This document shows, piece by piece, positions 1-6,790 of a stretch of 15,462 nt of DNA. A program made the position numbers and the translations under genes. This DNA comes from DAOVQB01 sp023128935 (lineage in GTDB: Bacteria; Eisenbacteria; RBG-16-71-46; CAIMUX01; WJJG01): positions 1 through 15,462 of the forward strand of contig DAOVQB010000099.1 of the NCBI GenBank assembly GCA_030628905.1, in the 5' to 3' direction. Position 1 is the stretch's first letter. Every line of letters begins with the position of its first letter. The notes under the pieces were generated by a model. It was not told the origin of the DNA, did not search any database, and saw only the letters and a program-made list of their open reading frames with translations.

Positions 1-110
1 AGTCGGGTATCCATCCCCTGGTCCTGGTAATCCTCCCGTCGAATCACCTGCGGCGGTCCAATCCGTTTTCTCTTCTTGCGCCTCGATGCGCTCCGCAGCA
101 CACTACCCAT
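1..110 (-). CDS. IS256-type (mutator) transposase, N-terminal fragment at window edge
   Basis: Only the first 36 codons lie in the window; the gene runs off the left edge. The start ATG (complement of 108-110) is preceded on the minus strand by a strong Shine-Dalgarno sequence, AGGAGA, about 6 nt upstream, so the start is well supported. The peptide begins MGSVLRSASRRKKRKR and continues with QVIRREDYQDQGMDTRL. A basic N-terminus followed by 'VIRRED...MD.R' is, from memory, the opening seen in many IS256/mutator transposases, where it leads into an 'LIPLGL' helix that would lie outside this window. The family call is inference from a short stretch; the presence of a coding start is more certain. 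If correct, an IS terminus should lie between 111 and about 200. The stretch around 140-180 is relatively AT-rich, but the other end is needed to identify an inverted repeat. Confidence 0.55.
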   Translation of the reverse strand, partial: MGSVLRSASRRKKRKRIGPPQVIRREDYQDQGMDTR

Positions 111-207
111 TGCGGTCTCCTTTCTCCGGTCAAGTCCATCTTTTCTCGACACAAAGACTTAACCAGATTTTGGAGGCCGCTTCAAATTTCAACTGAGATT
201 AGCATTC

Positions 208-221
208 CCTCATATATGAGG
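208..221. promoter_or_regulatory. 14-bp perfect palindrome overlapping the ribosome binding site of the VKOR-DsbA gene
   Basis: CCTCATATATGAGG reads identically on both strands, and its right arm contains the start of the Shine-Dalgarno stretch GAGGAAG (218-224), 5 nt before the ATG at 230. As DNA it could be an operator half-site pair. As RNA its right arm could base-pair with the left and mask part of the ribosome site. The palindrome and its position are seen directly; any regulatory role is inference. Confidence 0.4.
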
Positions 222-229
222 AAGCTAGT

Positions 230-2188
230 ATGACTCGGGGTTTCTTGAAGGGGGACCTGAAGAACAATGTGAGGTTTTCGTCTCCGGCTGTCCTGGCAGG
301 TATCGCTTTCCTCGTTGTCAGTCTCGTGAGCTCCTTGCTCCTTGCACTGGGCCATTTCGGCGCGCTTAGCGTACCCGGCTGTGGAGCGAACAGCCCTTGC
401 GCTGAGGCTGCAGCCAGCACCTGGGGCAAAATCCCCGTGATCGACTGGCCGGTTGCCTTCCTTGGCTTTGCCTATTTTGCCGGTGTGTTTGCCGCGTATC
501 TGGGCATGGTCGGTGGTGTAACATCGGTATTCCGAGCCGTTGTGAGCATGGGCGCATTGATCTCTCTCGGTTTCATGCTTGTCATCCTCATCGAAGGCTA
601 TAATTGTACCTATTGTATTATCTCCCATGCAGGGAACTTCGCCTTCTGGATCCTCGTGGAGAGATCACGCCGCGTTGCCTTGACTGCCTCCATGGCTTCC
701 TGGCGCCCCATTGTCAGGATCGCACTGGTCTTCTCTCTCGTCTCAGTGGCGCTTGGCCTGGTTGAATGGCGTGAGAGGAGAGTCATTGAATCTCAACTAG
801 AGCGGGAACTGACTGCATCGATGGTTCAGATCATCGCTGCTGCAAGAGATAAGGCCGGGGCTGCGGCACCCTCCTCAGTCGGTAGTGGGATGGCCGGTGA
901 GGACGGCAGCGCGGGCAATGCTGCCCGGTCTGTCCCAGAAATGGACACTACCGAGACTGCTGAAGGACTGCAGCTGGGGACTGAGCGTCCCTGGACGGGT
1001 GGATTCCGAGGACGCTATCTGTATGGACCGGAAGTTGCGCCGATTCGTCTTGTCATTATTACCGACTATCAGTGTATCCAGTGCCGGCGGACTGAAGAAG
1101 AGGCCCGGGAGATGCTTGAAGGCCGGCAAGATGTGTCGCTGTCGATCAAGCACTTCCCGATGAATTCGGACTGCAACGATCACTTCGGCAGGCGTATGCA
1201 CCCGAACGCCTGTTGGGCCGCCAGAGCGGCTGAAGCGGCAGGGATCCTGGGCGGCCATGAAGGCTTTTGGAAAATGCACTTCTGGCTCTTTGAGCATCGT
1301 GGCAGTTTCACCAACGAGGAGCTGACCGCAGGTCTTCGTGAATTCGGTTTCGACCGCAGCGAGTTCATCGCGACCATGACCAGTGATGAGACCATGGCTC
1401 GCATCCAAGCTGATATTGAGGAAGGTGTATGGCTTGGACTCCACTACACGCCTATGGTATTCATCAACGGTGTTCAGCTAAAAGGCATCACTGCACATAA
1501 CGCGGTTCCCCGAGCCGTGGCCCAACTGGCGGCGGACAATCCGCTCGCCATGACGCACGATCTTGATCAACCCCCGCCCGCATCCGAGAAGTATATCTCC
1601 GATTGGCGCGACAGTCCGCTCCAGCGGATTCCACCCGATCGACATCCATGGATCAAGGGACCGCGAGATGCGAGCATCAAGATTGTGATGTGGGGCGACT
1701 ACCAGGAGCCGAACTCGGCAAAGGCGAATGGTCTTATTGAAGGGATTATTGCCGGACAGCCCACTGTGTCCTATGCCTTCCGCCAGTTTCCAGTCAATCA
1801 AGCGTGCAATCCGGTGACACCCGTGGACAAGCACCCTCTGGCCTGTCGCGCTGCACAAGCCGCCGAGGCTGCCGGGGTGCTGGGGGGCACGGAAGGTTAC
1901 TGGAAGATGCATACGTGGCTAATGCATAGCCAAGAGCAATTTGGTGACGAAGCGCTTCGGGAGGCTGCCGCCGGCATGGGCTTCGACCCTGTTGCACTGT
2001 TTGCAGCCATGGAGGATACCGTAGTGGGTGAAGCGATTGAGGAGGATTGCCGGGCGGGAATGGATCTTGGATTGGAGAGCATCCCATTGATTATGATCAA
2101 CGGTAGACGGGTTCCCAGATGGCAGAGAGAGGGCGACAATGTCCTGGAACGGATTATCAGCGAGGCTCAGGCAGACGCAGACCGATAG
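230..2188 (+). CDS. Vitamin K epoxide reductase (VKOR) fused to two DsbA-like thioredoxin domains, the second lacking CxxC
   Basis: Predicted inner-membrane/periplasmic disulfide-forming enzyme. In the VKOR family the membrane part passes electrons from a DsbA-like partner to quinone. Residues ~20-180 hold about five hydrophobic segments with the VKOR cysteines: loop pair C51/C57 (CGANSPC) and membrane CxxC C126-C129 (CTYC). Residues ~185-250 are a charged then Ala/Gly/Ser-rich linker. DsbA-like domain 1 (~258-430) has the active site C282-I-Q-C285 after 'ITDYQ' and a TP cis-proline motif (HYTPMVFING). Domain 2 (~470-640) aligns with it (shared 'RAA.AAEAAG.LGG.EG.WKMH.WL', IP cis-proline), but its active-site position reads E493-P-N-S496. 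A second Cys pair is kept in both domains with the same 13-residue step (C315/C328 and C526/C539). The start is set by GAGGAAG at 218-224. The neighbour to the right converges with a 39-nt gap. VKOR fused to thioredoxin-like domains is known; the tandem domain with a lost catalytic site is the odd part. Confidence 0.9.
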   Translation: MTRGFLKGDLKNNVRFSSPAVLAGIAFLVVSLVSSLLLALGHFGALSVPGCGANSPCAEAAASTWGKIPVIDWPVAFLGFAYFAGVFAAYLGMVGGVTSVFRAVVSMGALISLGFMLVILIEGYNCTYCIISHAGNFAFWILVERSRRVALTASMASWRPIVRIALVFSLVSVALGLVEWRERRVIESQLERELTASMVQIIAAARDKAGAAAPSSVGSGMAGEDGSAGNAARSVPEMDTTETAEGLQLGTERPWTGGFRGRYLYGPEVAPIRLVIITDYQCIQCRRTEEEAREMLEGRQDVSLSIKHFPMNSDCNDHFGRRMHPNACWAARAAEAAGILGGHEGFWKMHFWLFEHRGSFTNEELTAGLREFGFDRSEFIATMTSDETMARIQADIEEGVWLGLHYTPMVFINGVQLKGITAHNAVPRAVAQLAADNPLAMTHDLDQPPPASEKYISDWRDSPLQRIPPDRHPWIKGPRDASIKIVMWGDYQEPNSAKANGLIEGIIAGQPTVSYAFRQFPVNQACNPVTPVDKHPLACRAAQAAEAAGVLGGTEGYWKMHTWLMHSQEQFGDEALREAAAGMGFDPVALFAAMEDTVVGEAIEEDCRAGMDLGLESIPLIMINGRRVPRWQREGDNVLERIISEAQADADR

Positions 2189-2227
2189 GGAGCTGAGTCG
2201 GACGCAGGTCAGTAGGTAGTACTCCCC

Positions 2228-4192
2228 TCACTCCAGATAGCCCAATGATTTGAGCTTCTCCATCAGTTCCTCGTCCATCCCGGCTGGCTGCTCCAGCGGT
2301 GCGCAAGCAGCTTCGGAAGGGACGGGATAGGTTGCCACCCGAACGTTCTCGAGGGAAAGTCCCTCCAGAGCAGGCCGTCCTGTCCAGAGTGGCGAGACGG
2401 GAAGGGCCAACAGGGCTGCGATCGTGGGGGCCACATCAAGGATGTGAAGTGAGTCCGCCCTGCTGGCGCGTTCCGCCGCAGGGCCGACCAGCAGGTAGAT
2501 GCCGTCCAGCTGATGCTGTCCAGACCAGTGCGCCCACGGGCGATCGCGGAACAGCTTCTCAAACGGATACTCCTTGCCGTTCAGGACGACGCGGGGTTTT
2601 TCGGGGATGAGGACTCGCGGAACCATGGTCAGGCAGAGGGATTCCTGCTCGCGCGCGACGGAAAGGAAGGGCTCATGTTCCCCAACCAGGTGAACATCCT
2701 TCAGAATCGGCTCCAGTCGGGCCAACAGGCGTTCCCTTTCCACCGGGCGGGGGTCTAGTGGACGCAGAAAAGCCTCATGGCCCTGATTCATACCCGAGAG
2801 GCTGCTGGATAGGCCAAGGGCCTCAATTAGGTTCAGCGTGCGAATCCGGATGTACTTGCCCGCGATCTTCAAGCTTGAAGCCTGGAACCCGTGGTCGGAA
2901 ACGAATACCATGTTTGCATCCTCGGGCACTGTCGCGAGTATCTTCCCAAGGCCTCGATCAAACTCCGCGTAGACATCGTCGATGACGCCTCCATAGCGGG
3001 CCCGGTCGTCCTCCGTCACCTCGTCAAACCCCTCGGGGTGCAGGTATTTCCAGAACCGGTGGGAGACCTGATCGGTTTGGTTGAACAGGACTGCCACGAA
3101 CTCCGGCCCGCGCGTACGGATCAGCTCGGCACTGGTATCTGCCAGCAGGGCCGTGGAAAGCATCCTGTCTTGCCAGAATCTGTCAAGGTGTTGGTTCGGA
3201 TACATCTTACGTGCGATGAGTTCCCCCAAAGCTATCCGCAATGTCGATAGTCGCACACCGGCGCGCCATGCATCGAGCCCCGCGGAGAAATAGGTGCTGA
3301 AGCTAACGCGATGTCCTTCCCGTTCGGCAGTGCGCTCGCGTATGAGGATCCGATGGTAAAAAGAGTACTCGGGAGGGAAGGTCTGGTCGTCAGGAGCCAT
3401 CATACTCGGAATGATGAAGTCCACGTCCTTCAAGCCAGGTTCGGGAGGCCAAGTGAAATACCATCCCACCAGGCCAAATGATCGGTGCTCGCTCTTGAGT
3501 TGGTCCCAGAGTGTGCCGACGCGAAAGTCGCTCTTGTGGGCAGAGAAATCCATGATGCCGTGGACCTCGGGGGTGCATCCGGTAGCGACACTGCTCCAAA
3601 CTCGTGGTGAGAGCATGTGCGGGAGCGAGCGCAGACGCGCTCGGTGGCCCCTGGCCAGGAGCTTGGCGAAGTTGGGCATCCTGCCAGCGGAAACCAAGGG
3701 ATCGATGCGATCCCAGGTGGCACCATCGATGCCGACCAGGAGGACCCTGGGACCGTCTACGTTGCGCCCGGGTCCTGGCCAGAAAAGCACCGCAGCGGTC
3801 AGCAGGATTGACGCGCCAAGGGAGACCCGGGGGCGTGGCCTGCAACCGGCATGCACAGCGACCAAGATGGCCAAGAATCCACTGAAAAGGGGCACGAGCC
3901 AGAGCAGCATACTGTCGGATGAATCGCATGTGACTAGTGTCCAGAAAAGCGGCAGCAGCACAGCCAGGCCAACCCCGGCTCCGGGTCGCATTTTCCTCAG
4001 CAGCAGGATCGCGATGGCGGGCAGCAAGAAGAAAAACCCCAAGGTTGTCCCGATCTCATCCAATGTAGGTGGTGTCGCCAGGCGGACAGCTGCCGCTGAG
4101 GCGGAGCCGCTCAGGGAGATGAGTAGGATCCAGAATGAGGCAGATCCCTCCCAGGATGCTTTTCCATCGATGGCTGTTCGATCTTGTTTCAT
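2228..4192 (-). CDS. Membrane-anchored type I phosphodiesterase / nucleotide pyrophosphatase (alkaline phosphatase superfamily)
   Basis: 654 residues from the chosen start MKQDRT. About five hydrophobic segments fill residues ~20-140. The catalytic domain follows: GIDGATWD with metal ligand D156; 'MLSPRVWSSVATG' with S195 as the likely nucleophile, followed by 'PEVHGI.DF'; TDQVSH with D374/H378; VSDHGF with D433/H434; and SGQH with H560. These are the two-zinc-site motifs of the family, so the enzyme looks intact and should hydrolyse a phosphodiester or phosphomonoester outside the cytoplasm. The substrate cannot be read from sequence. The end 'EELMEKLKSLGYLE' is a tail I recall from related phosphodiesterase/sulfatase-like proteins. 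The frame stays open upstream to 4453, but ATG 4192 has an excellent Shine-Dalgarno sequence (GGAGGG, 5-nt spacing) and the extra 87 residues look non-coding. It diverges from the TonB receptor and converges with the VKOR gene. Confidence 0.88.
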   Translation of the reverse strand: MKQDRTAIDGKASWEGSASFWILLISLSGSASAAAVRLATPPTLDEIGTTLGFFFLLPAIAILLLRKMRPGAGVGLAVLLPLFWTLVTCDSSDSMLLWLVPLFSGFLAILVAVHAGCRPRPRVSLGASILLTAAVLFWPGPGRNVDGPRVLLVGIDGATWDRIDPLVSAGRMPNFAKLLARGHRARLRSLPHMLSPRVWSSVATGCTPEVHGIMDFSAHKSDFRVGTLWDQLKSEHRSFGLVGWYFTWPPEPGLKDVDFIIPSMMAPDDQTFPPEYSFYHRILIRERTAEREGHRVSFSTYFSAGLDAWRAGVRLSTLRIALGELIARKMYPNQHLDRFWQDRMLSTALLADTSAELIRTRGPEFVAVLFNQTDQVSHRFWKYLHPEGFDEVTEDDRARYGGVIDDVYAEFDRGLGKILATVPEDANMVFVSDHGFQASSLKIAGKYIRIRTLNLIEALGLSSSLSGMNQGHEAFLRPLDPRPVERERLLARLEPILKDVHLVGEHEPFLSVAREQESLCLTMVPRVLIPEKPRVVLNGKEYPFEKLFRDRPWAHWSGQHQLDGIYLLVGPAAERASRADSLHILDVAPTIAALLALPVSPLWTGRPALEGLSLENVRVATYPVPSEAACAPLEQPAGMDEELMEKLKSLGYLE

Positions 4193-4508
4193 CGGTTCCC
4201 TCCAGGCGGGGCATTCTATCTCATTTTCGGCTGCCAGGGGCTCAATAGTGAACCGTGCGGACGTAAGGGCCAGCGGTCTGGAACCGAAGTCCATCAAGTT
4301 CTTGGAGTTACCTGCCGTTGAAAGGAGTAGTGGGGAGCGCCGGTAAGCAGGGTAGCCCATATCTGTTATCCCGATCATGAGCGGCAGAGGTACAGACAGC
4401 CCTCTCGCGGAGGGTTGCGAGCTGATATCGGGCCCCGCTGACGATGGACCCAATACGGGTTTCCGAACGCTTCCAGGAGCCTAGGGGACTCGCAGCAAGG
4501 GGAAGTCA
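4193..4508. other. Divergent intergenic region between the phosphodiesterase and TonB receptor genes
   Basis: This 316-nt gap must carry promoters for both divergent genes. One minus-strand frame stays open through 4453 and could extend the phosphodiesterase, but I see no ribosome site for it. A small hairpin (CCCTC at 4400-4404, GAGGG at 4410-4414, loop TCGCG) lies about 95 nt before the receptor start. I found no convincing -35/-10 pair, no Fur-box-like sequence and no cobalamin riboswitch signature by eye, so the receptor's inducing signal is not revealed. Confidence 0.5.
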
Positions 4509-6557
4509 ATGGGAATGCTACGACGGATCGGCCTGACTGCTCTTATGCTCGCGGGCTTCGCGCAAGCGGGCTTCGCGCAAGCCCAGGAGCAGAGTTATCT
4601 GACCATGAGCCTAGAGGAGCTGCTCGACGTCCGCGTCACCTCCGTGAGCAAGACGGAGAAAGCGATCCGGGACGCACCGGTGATGGCCTTCGTCATCACC
4701 CGGTCGATGATCCAGCAGCGTCACCATCACGACCTACTGGATCTGTTGGCCGACCTACCTGGTATCCATGTGGTCGACTTTGCCAGCGCAGAACATGCGA
4801 GTAGCGAGATCTTCGTGCGCGGGGTCTCTGCCAATAGGAAACTGCTCATCCTGGTCGATGGACATAAGATCAATCCGCCCACTGGCGAGCCATTTACCTT
4901 CTTGCGGAACATCCCGCTCGCTTGCGTTCAGCAGGTGGAGTTCAGCTACGGATCCTCCTCTTCACTCTATGGCGCTGATGCTATGGCCGGCATCGTCAAC
5001 ATTGTTACGCGCACGGGAGATCATTCCCCGCCGACTCGGCTGGAGCTTTCCGCAGGTACACACAGGACTGGAGAGGCTCAGTTCTCCATCGGCCACCGGT
5101 TCCCCAGCGGTGTGGGGTTTGCCGTTTCCGGCAAGTATCACGAATCCGATGTCGAGGATCTGCCGGAGCATTTTCCGGATGTGTTCCGTGGATACGATGT
5201 CGATCTCTCAGAACACAGTCACAACCTTCACATCAAGGCCGAATACAAGGGATTACACCTCAGCTACTACAGGCTCCGTGGCAGCCGGAACAACGCTATT
5301 TCATTCCGGCCGGATCTCTACGATTACTCCGGGGATTGTGTGTGGCAGGTCCTCAACCAGTTCTACACGCTCGACTACGATTGGGATATCGCACAGCACT
5401 GGAGCACCAAGACGCTGATTGCCCACAGTAGCACGGAGCTGAGGCCGCCCTCCACCTACACGACGGATTTCTTGGGTTATGGATACACGCCGCACTATTT
5501 CGACTGGGAAGGCAGATCGACGAGATTCGCTCAGGAACTCCACTGCAACTGGGAGCCGGTGTGCCTGGTCCTTGGTGGGGAGATCGAGAATTTCGAATCA
5601 ACGCCCAAGACCGAGCTCGACAATCCCCTGGGGGAGTATAATCTGGACTACGAGAACTGGGGGCTCTTCTCCCAGGCAGAGTATGAGCCGAATGAGAGCC
5701 TCGAGTTCACCGCCGGACTCCGCTACGATCACAGTTCGCGCTATGAAGAGGTGTGGAATCCGCGCCTGGGCGCCGTCTACAAACCGTCCTCCCGCGTCCG
5801 CCTGCGGGGCAACTGGGGCACTTCCTACCTGGCCCCGGCTCCTCACAAGGTCTATGAGCGTTGGGGTGTGATTGAAGACGGCGAGTTCGTGCACCTCCCG
5901 AATGAGGACCTCCGGCCCGAGAAGCTTGCCAGCTGTGAGATTGGGTGTGGACTGTTTCCCACGGACGATCTCCTTCTTGAGTTTGCGGCTTTCCACATCA
6001 ACTGTGAAGATCAGATGCGCATCGCTTTCAAGGGACCGATTACGATCGATGGCAAGGATCTTCTGTACCAGACCAATGAGAACGTAGCCGAGTCGGAGAT
6101 CTGGGGCCTTCACGTGGTCGCCGACCACCAGGTGACATCACGATTTCGGCTAGATGGCCACTACACATTCACGACTGGTAAGCAGGATGCGGCGGACGTC
6201 GATTCCACCGAGGTTGACCTTAACCACATGCCAAGGCATCTCCTTGAGGCCAACGCTACGATCACGCATCCGTGGGTAGAACTATGCCTTGAGAGCAACT
6301 GGTTTGATGGGATCACGACTCATGAACGGAACGCCAAATACGCAGGTTCTCGCATTTGGGGGCCCTGGACGTTCGATCTCACCCTGAGCAAGCACATAAA
6401 TGTTGGCGCCGCTGACATGAGCTTGGCCTTGACGGTCAATAATCTATTCGATCGAGAGTATTACAAGGTCCCCAGCAGCGACGAGTTTTTCTTCTCTCTG
6501 CCGATGGTTGGGCAGTTGCGCCGGACGTTCCTGCTCACTCTGACCCTCGGGCGCTGA
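4509..6557 (+). CDS. TonB-dependent outer-membrane receptor, cysteine-rich
   Basis: 682 residues. The start has AAGGGGAAG (4497-4505) just upstream; ATG 4515 is a possible alternative. The signal peptide is residues 1-25, with cleavage expected after AQA (A25). The plug domain (~33-170) opens with 'MSLEELLDVRVTSVSKTE' and contains 'IFVRG', 'LLILVDGHKIN', 'QQVEFSYGSSSSLYGADAMAG' and 'IVNIVTR', all classical plug motifs. The rest is a beta-barrel with many aromatic, alternating strands, including 'LTVNNLFDREYY' near the end. Role: energised uptake of a ligand across the outer membrane using TonB-ExbB-ExbD. The ligand cannot be deduced; no siderophore, heme or cobalamin genes are adjacent. Two oddities: eight cysteines in the mature part (C139, 277, 346, 352, 476, 480, 499, 593), and a final sequence of TLTLGR with no terminal aromatic residue. 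Confidence 0.92.
   Translation: MGMLRRIGLTALMLAGFAQAGFAQAQEQSYLTMSLEELLDVRVTSVSKTEKAIRDAPVMAFVITRSMIQQRHHHDLLDLLADLPGIHVVDFASAEHASSEIFVRGVSANRKLLILVDGHKINPPTGEPFTFLRNIPLACVQQVEFSYGSSSSLYGADAMAGIVNIVTRTGDHSPPTRLELSAGTHRTGEAQFSIGHRFPSGVGFAVSGKYHESDVEDLPEHFPDVFRGYDVDLSEHSHNLHIKAEYKGLHLSYYRLRGSRNNAISFRPDLYDYSGDCVWQVLNQFYTLDYDWDIAQHWSTKTLIAHSSTELRPPSTYTTDFLGYGYTPHYFDWEGRSTRFAQELHCNWEPVCLVLGGEIENFESTPKTELDNPLGEYNLDYENWGLFSQAEYEPNESLEFTAGLRYDHSSRYEEVWNPRLGAVYKPSSRVRLRGNWGTSYLAPAPHKVYERWGVIEDGEFVHLPNEDLRPEKLASCEIGCGLFPTDDLLLEFAAFHINCEDQMRIAFKGPITIDGKDLLYQTNENVAESEIWGLHVVADHQVTSRFRLDGHYTFTTGKQDAADVDSTEVDLNHMPRHLLEANATITHPWVELCLESNWFDGITTHERNAKYAGSRIWGPWTFDLTLSKHINVGAADMSLALTVNNLFDREYYKVPSSDEFFFSLPMVGQLRRTFLLTLTLGR
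4551..4580 (+). repeat. Exact tandem duplication, 2 x 15 bp, inside the TonB receptor signal peptide
   Basis: The unit gcgggcttcgcgcaa occurs at 4551-4565 and again at 4566-4580 without mismatch. It duplicates five residues (AGFAQ) at the end of the hydrophobic core and cleavage region of the signal peptide, giving two possible signal-peptidase sites of the FAQA type. Frame is preserved. Confidence 0.9.
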
Positions 6558-6583
6558 TCGAGCATTGCCCACGCTTTCATCCT

Positions 6584-6606
6584 GGCGCCTTGCCCAAGGG
6601 GGCGCC
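6584..6606. terminator. GC-rich hairpin downstream of the TonB receptor gene (possible weak terminator)
   Basis: GGCGCC at 6584-6589 can pair with GGCGCC at 6601-6606, with additional pairing of TT and AA next to the loop. It starts 27 nt after the receptor stop codon. There is no T-run after it, so it is not a typical intrinsic terminator. It may pause transcription, aid Rho-dependent ending or protect the 3' end. Confidence 0.3.
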
Positions 6607-6710
6607 GGGCTGTGGGTCCGCCCAGATCCACCATCGAGCCCCCCTCGGGAGAGGTACACGCCGCCCTTGATTCATGGAAAGCGTCAAGTCTCTGTATGTC
6701 AGGCATCCAA

Positions 6711-6739
6711 TTGCCATTGGGTGACGTTTAGTGTAAACA
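6711..6739 (+). promoter_or_regulatory. Candidate sigma70 promoter with overlapping palindrome upstream of pepF
   Basis: TTGCCA (6711-6716), a 17-nt spacer and TAAACA (6734-6739) form a plausible -35/-10 pair. The -35 matches consensus at 5 of 6 positions, but the -10 at only 3 of 6. An interrupted palindrome, GTTTA-gtg-TAAAC (6726-6738), covers the spacer end and the -10 and could be a repressor operator. The predicted transcript would start near 6746, about 45 nt before the pepF start. Found by eye only. Confidence 0.35.
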
Positions 6740-6790
6740 TTACCAGGTTCTGGTGTGCATACGTTTTTGGGAAAGGGAACGGAGAGTATC

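Noticed and set aside
875..1444. Minus-strand open frame of 189 residues inside the VKOR-DsbA gene
   Set aside because: Fully antisense to a domain-supported coding region, and no family motif is visible.
2867..2880. 14-bp palindrome CTTCAAGCTTGAAG
   Set aside because: It lies well inside the phosphodiesterase coding region and is explained by codon sequence; no regulatory context.
3411..4346. Long plus-strand open frame (311 residues) opposite the phosphodiesterase gene
   Set aside because: It lies antisense to a gene with clear catalytic motifs, has no recognisable domain and has low-complexity Arg/Ser/Pro composition typical of a shadow frame in GC-rich DNA.
4193..4453. N-terminal extension of the phosphodiesterase
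   Set aside because: The frame is open, but the start at 4192 has a near-ideal ribosome site, and the extra residues show no signal peptide or family similarity.
4193..4508. Possible Fur box or cobalamin riboswitch upstream of the TonB receptor
   Set aside because: Looked for by eye and found neither an AT-rich GATAATGAT-like motif nor the conserved B12-box, so the ligand class cannot be assigned.
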